Shown here piece by piece: positions 48,162-60,120 of a stretch of 64,000 nt of DNA. Origin of the DNA: Paragonimus skrjabini miyazakii (lineage: Eukaryota; Platyhelminthes; Trematoda; Plagiorchiida; Troglotrematidae); contig JTDE01001115.1 in the NCBI GenBank assembly GCA_014338405.1, forward strand, positions 64,336 through 128,335, given 5' to 3'. The translations under genes and the position numbers were made by a program. A model generated the notes under the pieces. The model did not search any database and was not told the origin of the DNA. It worked only from the letters and a program-made list of their open reading frames with translations. The number at the start of each line of letters is the position of its first letter. The stretch's first letter is position 1.

Positions 48162-48193
48162 TTGAAGGGATATAACTGTTTTAGTTGCGTTAA
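48162..48193 (+). repeat. 32-bp 3' tail extension of the Penelope-like element
   Basis: These bases lie between the end of the plus arm and the right target duplication and are absent from the minus arm. Tails of 30-40 bp on one side are a known feature of Penelope-like elements. It ends TTTTAGTTGCGTTAA, sharing GTTGCGTTAA with the target duplication. Confidence 0.6.
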
Positions 48194-48410
48194 GTCCCGA
48201 ATAGCTGCGTTAAATGCACATCCAAATTCAACTAACGATGATGCAGCAATGACGTATCCCGATGGGGTGTTCCACAGCCGACATATTCGAACTCCAAAAA
48301 CGTGTTCTCTGAAAGGCAAAAGTTTGTTTGATTTAACAAGTTTGCCGAGTTACCCTACAGATGGTTGGTCTTGTTAGACGAAACAGGGGTATCGTGCTTC
48401 TTATCGCAAA
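48194..48410 (-). pseudogene. C-terminal end of a CR1/Jockey ORF, insertion target of the Penelope-like element
   Basis: On the minus strand the sequence reads NLLNQTNFCLSENTF, then in another frame VRICRLWNTPSGYVIAASSL and VEFGCAFNAAIRD. This is the CR1/Jockey C-terminal block (FFSVR-V-LWN-LP--VVSA-S---FK--LD). The first 20 bases (48194-48213) are the right target duplication. On the far side of the insertion the frame could continue from the left duplication as TKLRLQIT and a stop, a plausible native end. Confidence 0.7.
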
Positions 48411-48559
48411 CGGCTGATTACAAAGTTTATGCAAATGCAACAGCTGTGACCAATTGTGAGCCAAGTTCACCTTATATAGACCGAATCCCCAGCTTGTCCT
48501 CCTTCTCCAGCACTTAGTATGATGAAGAACGAAAATCATAACAAACCATGTGGACCGCT

Positions 48560-48770
48560 CTTGTACCCACAGACAAATGACTAGTCTACCAGACAAGTAG
48601 TCCGTGTACACTGAACACAAAACAAACACAACCGCCCACTCAGTGCTCACTACATGCATGTCAATCTGCGATCCCATCAGCCTGGTAGTTGAGTAGAGGC
48701 AGGCTAGCTTTGTTCGATTCCTACATACGGCGGATCCACTTATTCTCACTCCGAACGAACCAACTAATCC
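48560..48770 (+). repeat. Dispersed repeat shared with 28211-28400
   Basis: Homologous blocks are CACTCAGTGCTCAC, CATCAGCCTGGTAGTTGAGT and GGCAGGCTAGCTTTGTTCGA, then TTCCTAC. GTTCGATTCC is a good B-box match, but no convincing A box lies upstream at the usual spacing. Confidence 0.5.
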
Positions 48771-51700
48771 CTGCGTTTGTCATCCTACCTGTGTACACAC
48801 CACAACCGTTCGATCCTGTTCATCGTTGAAACCTGTTAACTTTATATTGAGACAGAGGAAGATAAGTTCGAGATATGTTAAATTAGAAAACGTTTACCTA
48901 GCTGCGTCTAACGGCTCAAACTTCGGTGCACATTTGAGACCCTGTTCGCCCTTGGATCAGACTGAATAGCACTGAGACATCTGTTAGTGACGTCGAGACA
49001 TTATAACTTAGAATAGGTGTATTGACCTACTGTTATTTCACATGAAGGCTTTGCTTCTAAATGTGTCTCGATTGTGATATTGGTTGTTTCTTGTAATTAT
49101 CAGTCAGTCTGGAGCATACGTGTATGCTTGTGCGTTAACATCGAATATTCATGATTGAAGAATAACGAGGCTATACTGCCACAATCACGTTACCAATCAT
49201 GGCTCTTTTCCGAAATGATTTTTGCACATGTATTATGTTTTTTAGTTGTACGCTTACCATACGAATACAACCACTGGTTAGTGCATGGGTTTTTAACTGA
49301 TGACAAAATCTGTTATTTGGCGCTCACTATACCATTTGCCTGGGAAGATAATTGTAGTCGCTGCCTCTTGCATGTATCGCCGATCACATTAATGGTACTT
49401 AACGTTAAGTGACAATAACTGTACAAATTTGGAATTGGCAGATGACGTGATTGTAAAAACGCGTGTCAGACTACAGGCGGTCGTTTCGCTAACACACAGT
49501 TCAAAAACGCTGCACACAGCCATTTACCAAGCTCTAAATCAATCACAACTAACTAATTGTGGTGTCGAGGTACATTATCAGGAAAATGTAAGAGATCAAT
49601 CACACAGAAATATCAAACGTCAATGAAATCACATAGATGCTTGAGCTGAACGTTTCAAATAGAACGATATAGTGCGAACTACAGGAGATATCCTTACCGG
49701 CTTGCAGAAGAACAGAGAGAATGATCCTGTTGATTTAGCAATAAATGTAGGCACGCCTGGTTTGGATTCAGTGTCTTATTTTTTTAACTTTCAACAGTAC
49801 ACAGCTTTACTCTACAAAGAGAAAATAGGTTGAAGGGCGACGTCGTTAGAAATTACTATCAGCATGAAGTTCGAAAGTACGAACTCGTTTCGGAGCAAGC
49901 GAATGATCACTAAAGCGGCGTTACTGGTTCAAAAACTATTTCAGTGTACTGAGGTTGTTTGATAAAACTCAAAACGCGGCATTCAACATAACCCCGCTGG
50001 AGTTTCTTTTTGCATTTGCTGAAACGCAAATGCGGTTAATCGCCAGTTTTCAGGGAAAACAAAGCAAAACTACACCAATTTTACACAGAAAATACATGGT
50101 AATTTTTCCACACAAGTAAGTTTTTGGAGTGCCTGGCTTACAGTGTGTATCTAAAGGCAGTTGTGAATCTTTGGGATGAGCATCTGGCCAAGTGTACCGG
50201 CAAGCTAATGTCCTCAGTCCATCAGTCAAATTAAAGAGCGCTATGGAGAAACAAAAGAATTATAAATTTTGCTTCTTCTACAAATCCTGTAAGAAGTGTC
50301 CTGAAACGATTTACTGAAGTTCGAAGACAAAACGAGTAAAATGCGTTCTGGTGATTCATGTTCACTCTCAATAAGGGCAATCAGATCCTATGATTGTGTT
50401 TGGGCCATTTTTGACATACTGAACATTAAAACGAATATACTGAACTTATGAAGTGCTGCTTCTTGGGTATTCTGACGAATAACTCTTTAGAGCATTAGTC
50501 CAGATTAGCGCCTTCTAACGGGGGACGACAATGTCTCCTCGTGGGATGGTTACATTTTATGGGGAGGACGTTAAATGTTTATTTCCGTAGGGTAGCGTTT
50601 TAGTCCATTGAATGGGTTTTTTATCTTGAAAGGAGCGATCCGATTCTATCACCGATGATGATTTTAGAATTATACGCTACGCTTTTTATCTGTGAATAAG
50701 CAATAAGGTCGTAAAGCAAAAGTGCTTGTTGGTAATAAACCCCTAACTTTTGTAGCTGACAGGAAAAAACAAGGAAAAAGCAATACATAACAGTATGATT
50801 TCAGTCAAATCCATTGTATCATCAGTACGCTACTGGCAGATCGAGGTCGTCCAGTGTATGGGACATATCAAACATTGCTGGGTAGCTAAACTTTCAAGAC
50901 TGAAATGTAATGCCCATAACTTAACAAGGCTGGTTGCAACAATGTATAGCAAAAAGTTGTTCAGTAAAGCGAGATATTTATTGTCCAGTTCATGTCTTCT
51001 TCATGAACCTGAATTCAAGTCCGCAGCACAGCGGGGTTTCCGTTTAAATTCTTTGTGCACTTCAGTCTGGTGTTATGCGTTTGTCTGACGTAATTTGCTT
51101 GTCATTTCTCTCCCGTTAGCTGAATTTCTTTGAGCGACGACCTGTTCAGTCTCTCATGTACACAATCCAGCTACTCAGGGTTTAGAGCATATATCATCAT
51201 CATCAAACCTGACATATTACATTGAGTTTTGGAATAATCATGTTTCTGACTTGGTCATTCATCACAGTTACTCTAATCCGTGTGCTGTAAGAAAACATTC
51301 TTGGTATTTAAAAAAAGGTCGATAGTCGATTTTATATAATGGATTCACTGTTCCACCAAATATCTGAATTGACCGCACTGAGTTAGGTATCTCGCACATC
51401 CGATGAAGCGTTAGTTTGACCAAGTGTATCTAAAGTTTATATAACTGTTCGTGGTATCAGTATTACGAATGCCTTCAAACCCACGCCTCAGTATCAACAT
51501 CCTATAGTGCTCTCTTGAGTAAACATGCAAAATCAGCGCAAGATAACTACATAAAAGTCCTCACAAATAGCTTTTTTTGGGTTTTAGCAAACCGGTGACA
51601 TATCAAGTACGGCTGCGTTGGAAGAACATGAGGTAGCGATAAGTTTTCGAGTAGTATTTTATTTCACAAAAATGACAAACGCTACTTAAGTATATCTCGA

Positions 51701-52402
51701 CAAATATTAGTATAACCTAATGACCTTTTGAAATGTATTTCTTTTAACCACGATTTTGCTTGCTCATAAAAAACGAATTTCGATTTAATAAATCTTGTGT
51801 ACAACAGTTCATCCAAAGGTTGACAAGTCGAAAGACCTGTAATCAGTTTCTTCTCCCTTTTCAACGTCTGGGAAGATAACTAAATTATTTACAGGATTAC
51901 TTTCAAGCAGAATTGATATTCATGAACATGAACAGTACCATGAAATCTTTCTTTTGCCCAGTTAGACAGAGGTAATATAAGTGGGCACAACTGTTTAAAT
52001 ATGAATACCATTTTTCCCTACGTTTCTATTGTATAAGCAATGATTTTGGGCGTGTGGGGGGAGATAGGTTATGAGTAACCCACTGACCTTGAGCCTTGTT
52101 GTCCAAAAGTGAAGGCGTACACTGCACTGTTTGGCCGTTCGTCTAGGATGGCATTAGGAGTGGAAAATTTTCAAGGATCTCGAAAGTGAGCTGTCAATAA
52201 CTCACTCCAGTGTGTAGTGTGGCACCTAGGGCAAACAGTCAACAGCCCGCCATTGGCGCTTTGATAAACCACGAAATGACTCAGTAACAGGATGAAATAA
52301 ATTGCTTTTAAGTGACTAAAAGCGGCCGTTCCCGACGCTAGTTGATAACAACCACTAGTTACTGATGAGTAGTAGGGGATTTTGGTTTTCACATAGATAG
52401 AT
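48771..52402. other. Intron 4, no element recognised
   Basis: This stretch of 3.6 kb has only short ORFs without domains (for example 49155-49412, 50795-51088). No tRNA, LTR or LINE motif was found. Confidence 0.45.
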
Positions 52403-52565
52403 CACTCACAATTGATCGCAGCTGTCGAATTCCAATAGACTTTCCAGTCTGCCCTTTTCAAACAGATGCACTACTGACGAGCTCCAATGAAAGCGGAACT
52501 CGAGTCAAGTACTTCTTTTTGAGAGGAGCAGACTGGAAAGTCTATAGGAAAGCGACAACTACTGG
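52403..52565. mobile_element. Internally deleted fold-back element, copy C
   Basis: The left arm CACTCACAATTGATCGCAGC continues TGTCGAATTCC-ATAGACTTTCCAGTC. About 60 bp on, the right half GATGCACTACTGA ... GCAGACTGGAAAGTCTATAG corresponds to the right arm of copy B. The tRNA-like centre is missing, so only inverted arms remain, as in miniature inverted-repeat elements derived by internal deletion. Confidence 0.75.
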
Positions 52566-55500
52566 TCTTCACATGCTATCCACGAGATAATCAGTTGAAA
52601 AATCTGTAGATAGTCTCTAGAAATTATTGCACGCCGATTCAGATAATAACTATGCTGAAGTGTTTCCTACAAAAATTTAAATACCGTATAATCCACTGAC
52701 TGCTATATTCACCACTGCTTTTTCCATGCGGTAAGCCAACGTATACTGCGGCTAAAATCACCCCAGTTAAACAGCCAAAACAAATGGTCTGGAAATCCAG
52801 CAAAGCATACTTCTGAAAATCCAACATGTGACTAATTTCTCTAGTACAGCGAGGTTCAATCATTTGTTTGACGGTATTTGCTTCTCAGTAAACGTAGTTA
52901 CTTCAGTGCATCCAGCTACAACATATGCAGGATACTTTGAACCTGTTTAATGGATTGGAACAACCAACTGTTTACCATCTTCATCGCCTTCTCGTTTTCT
53001 CATATTTACTGGATGTTTCAACTAGCTTAATCTATTTGCCCCTCCATAATTTCCAACAAATAAGATGACAGTATTGCGTGAAACCAGAATACATTTTGCA
53101 CGGTTTACCTTCAGATCAATTTATTTTGTAACCGAACTCACTGGACTAATGGCAACTAAATTACAAGCTCGGTCCCCAAGCTACTCAGTAGAAACAGAAG
53201 ACAGAGATGTGGGTGTGGTTACCATTTTACTCTGATTCACAAGTACTTTCATTGAAAACACTATGTAAAGCAATTGGTTTGACGGTGTGTAACAGTGCTA
53301 CACCAATCAAATCGTTTTTTCTAACTATGTAAATCGCGGACGGCTCTACTGATTGACAGTCGTTGAACCAGTATAACTGAGATAGACAGGACGCAAGTGG
53401 TTACTTGTAATCCTGCCGTTTCAATTAGTGGATTCATAATTGTAGTAGGTTGTAGTCTGCGAACAGCTGTCTTTGACGTGTGGGGTATCGTATTTTACTC
53501 ATCTGGCCAGTAAATCATTCGTCATCATAATCATTCATTACAGACACCATAGTGACATCAGTCGGTTGATTAAACTTCGTAGATTTCTTAAGGCTGTAAG
53601 TTAGGTGTAAACCTCAAAGTCGTTCTTTAAAAATCAAGAAGCAATGCAGTTAAATGACCTCCATTTAGTCAATGAACGATTAACCATATTGCTTATATCG
53701 AGGAGATAATTTCTGTCGTCTCTACGTTCCGGTCATTGTCCACTTTTTCCATAATAAACTTTAACTATCGCTCTCGAATTTTACACCTGAATGACCACAT
53801 TACTGCATATCCATGTGTCAGATTACCATCGCAACATATACGAGTGAGTATCCCGAATGTTCGCTTCAATACATCACAGATGTGATATTTCGGTCTCGCG
53901 ACATCCGTCCATGATTGTCTAATACCATCCAGTCTTGAAACTTACTGACGATCACCGAAGTGTTGTCCAAATCCGTAATGAGGGATTGGCAAATTTTCAT
54001 TGTTAACACGTTGGAAACATCTGCGAGTGAAATAATATACATCGTCTCTGATAACCAGTTTGGTGTAAAACAGAATGTTTGACGTAAAAGCAAAAGATAA
54101 AAGCAGTTCTCAGCATGAGAAATTTGAGGAACTAAGAGCAACTATTCGAAAAGTGTACCGTTATTGTGCGGACCGTGTTAACAAAAAAGCCAGCGTTATA
54201 CAACTATTAACAGATGTTGATACATGCCACCTGTGAGATTGTTTATTTCTAGGTATCTTTTGACATGTGGTTGATGCTGAACAAAATCTCAATCCAAGTA
54301 TGTACTGTGAACACAAATGTTTAAACCGTGACAGATGCTAGAATGATAATCCCCTGGTAACTGCTGTTTGATGGTAGAGCAGTTCAGGCGTTCCTGGCGG
54401 GATTTGTGGGCGTGACAGAAGGAGTCAGAGGCTATACTGATCGTATCAAGTCAGGTTTCCAAAGACGTTGGTGGTTGGCAAGGCAAAAATAGTGTCAGAT
54501 GCAGCGGGAATAGGTCCTACGAAGACCAATTGGAGAAATACGAAAGAAACACTGCTGCATGAGTTCCACGGCCAAACTAATTGACATGAGGTTATGCGGT
54601 CATTTAAAGTTTCCTTGTTCGAACAGGGAGCGCATCCCTCCGTGTCCGCCATCACTCCGTGGTTGTTGTTGGACGGGACACCACCCAAACTGTATCAAGA
54701 TTTCAGGCAGCATTTTCTGGAAAGGCGGTCTATCAAGATCTTACCGATGAACCTTCACGACTAAGTCCACAGTCATCTCATCACCTTATCGACTGACAGT
54801 GATGAACTCGGAAACATTATGCTGGTGTTGGGAGCTATGTCAGTGGCCTCCGTACGTGTTAATAACATTATGGACGAGGAAACACCAAGAGAAACGCACT
54901 GATCAATAGATCAGCTGGCACCTGTTTCCAGGACATCGCACAGGCACGATAAACAGGAAGGCTGAATTAGTAATGGTATAGAAGGACGTTGACATATTAA
55001 CTGCCCTACTGGTAACTTAGGAGTTATAAAAATAGTTTTGTGATTGTTCCTTTTGCTGGGTGGGTCAACTAGTAGCCGGGACCACTCTGAAAAAGGTCGT
55101 ACGTACTTGTTTCCAGGCTGACGGAAGGATAGGAAAAAACCGGTTGATACGGGGCCAATTATTTCATTGATTGCTCTTAGTGTGAAGTCAACCTTAGGGT
55201 GGGCATCGACGATAATCCGAACAGCAGGAGACCTCAACTCGCTGGTTGATGTTGTGAATGAATGCGCAAGGCTTAGTCACAGCCATATCTTGAGGCGTCG
55301 TCTTGCGACTATGAGACCAAGCCGAAGTTACTCAAAGCTGACTTTCTGGTTCCCACACGTGCCGCAATAAACTGGAAGTTCGAGCAGCTGTTGACCAGGT
55401 ACGGTCCCCTGATACTCAAGACAGGGCAACAGAATAACGCCACTTAGATACTTACTCTCTCTATTTAAGTCAACCTACCTCTGGTGAGTACAGTAACTAC

Positions 55501-56117
55501 CTATGGTAGTACATCATTTGGATCATTGAGCCAATGACCTACATAGCTTACAGAACCATAAGCACTCTCGACCACATCTGACGTTGAAGTACGCATTTAC
55601 TTCATTTCACTCATCCTTACGTGTATCAGTTATCATAAATTGAACAGCTCTGGATTATCTCAACAAACCGGTACATAACGTCATCAACGGGGCCATGTGA
55701 CATACGTGAAAGAAATTTTCAGTGACACAACCTACCTTTTTTGACTCTATCAGGTTTCGCCTGCTGAAAAGAGATGGGTATTTGAATGCATGTCTATTTA
55801 GTGGCTCAGAAGCCCAGTCCATCCCCTGCTGTATTTTATGGGTACCTATTCCGTGGATCGACGAAATTTGTACGGTAAAGTTGGCATTTCAAAAAAACAA
55901 AAACGGTTTTTGTTCGCACAAATTCATATGGAAAGAATAATTCAAATTACGTCCTGATGTAAAACAGCTTCGGCTATTGATAGTGTAGACTTTTTTCAAG
56001 AAAATAGCAGTTTTACTTGATCAACTTTTAACTTTGTTAACAACAGTCGATTAGATTTTGTTCGGGAAGGCCATTATGGTTGAATGACTTTGGTGTCTTA
56101 CGTTTTTTTATTTCAAG
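52566..56117. other. Intron 4, no element recognised
   Basis: Between 54400 and 55440 both strands hold ORFs of 60-108 codons with balanced composition, possibly a decayed transposon coding region, but no family can be named. The remainder shows nothing. Confidence 0.4.
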
Positions 56118-56531
56118 TTGAACATCCTTTACATATGATTGCAGCCGTCGCATTCAGATAGAATTTCCAGCCGACTTCTTTCGAAAAGAAGCACTAGACT
56201 CAAGTTTTGCACTCATTAGAAATCGTCGGTAGTGCATATCCTTGCCACTTCCAGGATTAGATCTCCGACTGAGCTTTAACGAAGCGAAAGTGATTGAGCG
56301 TTCACATCTGATAATTCGGTCGTGTCTAATATGAGGTCATTGGCGCAGTGGTAAACACGGTTTCTACATGAAAAGCGTGGTCGGAGTTCTAGTCCTAGCA
56401 GTTGCATGGATATGCACTACTGATTAGGTCTAATGAGAGGGAAACTCAAGTCTAGTACTTCTATTCGAAAGGGGCCGACTGGAAAGTCTATGGGAATGCG
56501 ACAGCTGCGATCAATTGTGGGTGATATTCAA
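56118..56531 (+). mobile_element. Fold-back element with tRNA-like centre, copy B (most complete)
   Basis: At 414 bp this is the reference copy. The left arm (56118 to about 56280) starts TTGAACATC, and the right arm (about 56370-56531) ends GATATTCAA. Arms pair over roughly 160 bp, including the complement of the B box. The centre has GATAATTCGGTCGTGTCTAA, TATGAGGTCA, an A box (TTGGCGCAGTGG, 56340-56351) and a B box (GGAGTTCTAGTCC, 56383-56395), spaced as in tRNA genes. The same arm-centre-arm order in copy A shows the palindrome spreads as a unit and was not formed by two independent SINE hits. Confidence 0.8.
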
Positions 56532-57115
56532 TTAGTACAAAACATAACTAGTAAAATTTAAAATTCTGAAATGGGTATAGGTGTAATAACCGGTGATAAT
56601 GTGAAGTATGGTCAGGTCGTCTTTATGAAAATTGCCTCATGAGAGAGTTTCCGGAATAAGGCGCTGTTTTTGAGGTTTGGCGGTTTCACAGCTGAAACTA
56701 TGAGCCGCCTGTCCGTATCCGTTAGCACCTCTGTTACCTGATATATCGGTGAGTTGGTTAATATACCCTGTGGTGGAGGCTCATAAAAATGATATACGGA
56801 TAAATACTGAACTTCTTGTACTGGCCTAAGTCAACTGCACCGATTTGCTTGTTGTGAGGTTGATCAGTGAGTAGACTGCCCTGCACATTTTGCTTCGATG
56901 AAAACAGTCGGTTGTGGGATGGTTAACTTGTTTATTTCACTGAGGTGTTTATTATTATGCCTTCTGTCCTGATTAGGAATTCATTTCACAATCAGAAGCC
57001 TCCTTCTCCATGGTGACTCTCGTTTACAGGTCTCCATTGTAGACGTGATAACCGTTAATATTTTACTACCTTTACTAATAAATTCTGACTGTTCACATTT
57101 TTCTCTCTTTTAAAG
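56532..57115. other. End of intron 4
   Basis: No element is recognised. The intron ends with a strong polypyrimidine tract and acceptor, ACATTTTTCTCTCTTTTAAAG. Confidence 0.6.
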
Positions 57116-57345
57116 CCTTGTGTGGATACGCTGTTGGTGTGAAATTGCTTCATATCGTGGACAGACACACCACATTTCCTTTCAGATGGAGAAAGGAACG
57201 TTTGAATGAATATCGTTTTCAGTGGCAAAGTCTTAGAATGTTATTTAATTCCAGCTTACGGCGACCGATGAACAAACCTTCGTTAAACCGATTCCGGACA
57301 AATGACCCATTCATCAAAGATTCTCGGGTGAGCACGATTTTTTAA
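57116..57345 (+). CDS. C1GALT1-like: Core 1 beta-1,3-galactosyltransferase-like gene, exon 5
   Basis: A strong acceptor and the correct phase (A + CC gives Thr236) join exon 4 to TLCGYAVGVKLLHIVDRHTT, then FPFRWRKERLNEYRF. This fits the family region after the ED acidic run (family: EDLALGRCM...GDS-D...F-PF), although similarity is loose. The frame runs to a TAA at 57343-57345, which would give a protein of about 311 residues. A GTGAGC donor at 57328 would instead splice on after residue 306. Vertebrate C1GalT1 has about 363 residues with a further His-Tyr containing C-terminal block, not seen here. So either this is a shortened flatworm paralogue or the last exon lies beyond the window. Confidence 0.7.
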
Positions 57346-60120
57346 GTAAACCAACTGTAATCATATCATTTCACCTCTTAAAGTACAGGGGACGATTTCT
57401 CCTGTTTAATGCAAGGTCAATCTAGAATACAGCTTTGACACTGCTAATTATGAAACTTGTTATGTAAAATTAAGCCATTTTGATAAATGAGCTGAAATTA
57501 ACATAGGAAAGCTGACATCTTGGCTTGCAGCCGGCTTTGGCTGCACTGTCCAGCTAATCCCTGATAGAGTAAGAGGGCGCCATGATGAACGACCGCTGTT
57601 GTGATGATAGCACCGGGTACCATTTGACTTGTCAGGATTGCTAGTTCATGATCAAAAGCAACAACATGAATCGAAACCTGACCGTTGCATGGGATGGCTC
57701 TTTTTTCAATAAACTCTAGTGGTAGCTCGCTTCTGACCACTATGATTAAACATTTCATAGGATGGATCTAAGCAACGGTCATGCTTGATCACGCTCCAGA
57801 CGCCATGTTCTGGGTTATAATGGAATAATTCCTAAGAGCTCGTGGAATCTTATTAAGCGTATTAATCGATCAGTAATTCTGTCTCAAAAATGAAGATGTT
57901 CGGATCGGATTGGGGCGATTAGGGGTCAAAAAATAGCATAACACTATACCAACCCCAATCAATCGAATTGTCTGAAAGAAATAATTCTGTAAACACGGAG
58001 TGGTTTGCGGCTAATTGTGACAACTGAATAGATATATTGCTTTTTATCTAATAGTTCATCGATTCTTTCCCCCAGAGCTTATCAAAGAGATCGTCGTTCA
58101 AGCTGCCGTAAAGACAGATGCCACGAATACCAACTGATTGGGAGAATGAGTCGTGAACATACTGACAAATGACCGCGCATGGGTCAACTGATGCGCGGGG
58201 ATTAGCCTACACCTCGTAATCGCGCATGAGACCTCTGAAGAACAGTCAGTCTCAGAGTTACCTGATCTACTCACCATGCCCGAACTTGAACATAACGTCA
58301 AGAACAGAGACCAATAGAGCCTGGGGTAACACCATTGGTATATAGGATGATCCTAGCAGAGTACAAGGATAGGCTTCCCCCCACATCACCGGCAATGTAC
58401 AGGAATCATGAGCACCCGGTTCATGGCGGAAGGGACTGTCTGGCTGGTTTGTCATCGTTACCACCATCAGCAAGCAATTCGTTTAGAATGAAGAGAGCCT
58501 GACGGTGAAAGTGCACGCCGTTATCTTTGTTTAGAAGTTGCTGAGTGTGTTACACTTCGTTATGTCCACCGCGATTACGCGTTTCTTATCAACTGCGTAA
58601 TAGGTAGATATTGGGGATATTTTCTGTGTGGTTTTGAGAGACCTACATTTTGACTCTTACACTTACATAAAAAAGCCAAACTTTTTTGATAACAGCACAC
58701 CGGTTCCCCAGATTTTTAGGTTTGGGTTCAGAGGTGTGTAGCTTGAAGCTGTACACCGTACAGGACAGTTCCCATTTTATCCCAAACAAATATTGGAAAC
58801 TAGTCCCAAAGAAACTTTCGTCGATGTGGTTTACCGGTCGGTACCGGTTTGAAATCTTTTAGTTCAATAGAAAGAAAGCAAAAACTAGATTAATGGACAC
58901 CGTATGAAGTAATGTACATTCAGATGAAGGCACAGTTGAAATTGTGTCTTCCATTGTTATTACGAGGTAAACATGAGTATGTTAAAACTTAAGATAAAAA
59001 TGGATTTTGTGCGATAACTGTAAAATACTTGCAGAACGGATCGATACGATTGAACCTCTTTTAGCGATAACTAAACGAAACCATTGTTGTTGATTGCTCG
59101 TCTGCAGCCGGAGTATCCCACTACAGTTTTAGGCTACCCGGCGCAGTACTCACGAAGGGTTTGCATCGTGAAAGAGTCGACATAGTTTGTCAAGCTGTTT
59201 AACTGGCAGTTAACATTACTATGAAACATCAGATATTTTGCAAAACTATTCAATACCATACACTAGAAAAACTGGGTTCTCGAAACATTGTAGAGAACTA
59301 GATGGTTCTGAACAAGACATTTAAAACTTTTCTTTAGAAATGTGACATTTTCAGAAGCCACCGTAAACGCAATGGCATTACACGATCCAGGGCTTACTTT
59401 GTTTAGACGTGCTGAAATTCGACTAGTCCAAACGGAAAAACAACTAGGGAATGACCTATCTGATAAGAATCGCCAAATAAATCATAACTCAAGTGATTTT
59501 CGTAGGTTGTTCGTCATAACAAAGTGTTCGTTATGACTGGTTAGTTTTTGGACCCTAAGCTTTTGCTGTAAAGATGCCAAGTACACATCGATGATTAGGT
59601 AATCGCGAAGGTCGAATGCATGAGAGTATGAAGTTCTTTACCCAAAAGTTAATATGTGGCATTATGCCTTATCTGAAAGACCCTGAAATCCAGTACTGAA
59701 AATGTGTGTATTGAGCTGCTTTGTAAACCACCATGATAAACTTCCCGCGCTGACTGTAGTTCGTGAGCACATGCCTATGGTTACCTTTAGGAACTTGTAT
59801 AAGTTTTACCATATATTGTAGCATGCAAGCCGGCTGTTTACCGCTCTGGTTGTCCGTAACACTTACGAGCCAACTCTAGGGCAATGTGGAGACACCAGGG
59901 GACAGCGTTCTTCCGAAGTAGGGGTTCCAACAAGTCCTGCAAAAGGAAACAACAAGAAACAAGCGTGAGCCAAAGGCCCAGTAAGCCATGCACACGACTT
60001 ACTCAAACGATAACTAAAACGGCGCCGACAACACAGCAGCACACACCGTTACACAATTCAAATTCAACCTGTGCGCGCATGCTGGTTTCGACCGCACGTT
60101 ACAATATTACTAATAAATAG
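57346..60120. other. Downstream region, no element recognised
   Basis: Short ORFs (57498-57758, 58098-58301, 58267-58473, 59342-59536) show no domain I can name. I searched the plus strand for the missing C-terminal block of the galactosyltransferase and did not find it. Confidence 0.4.

Noticed and set aside
54446..55370. Cluster of ORFs on both strands that might be a DNA-transposon coding region
   Set aside because: I could not find a DDE signature, terminal inverted repeats or any known motif, so no call is made.
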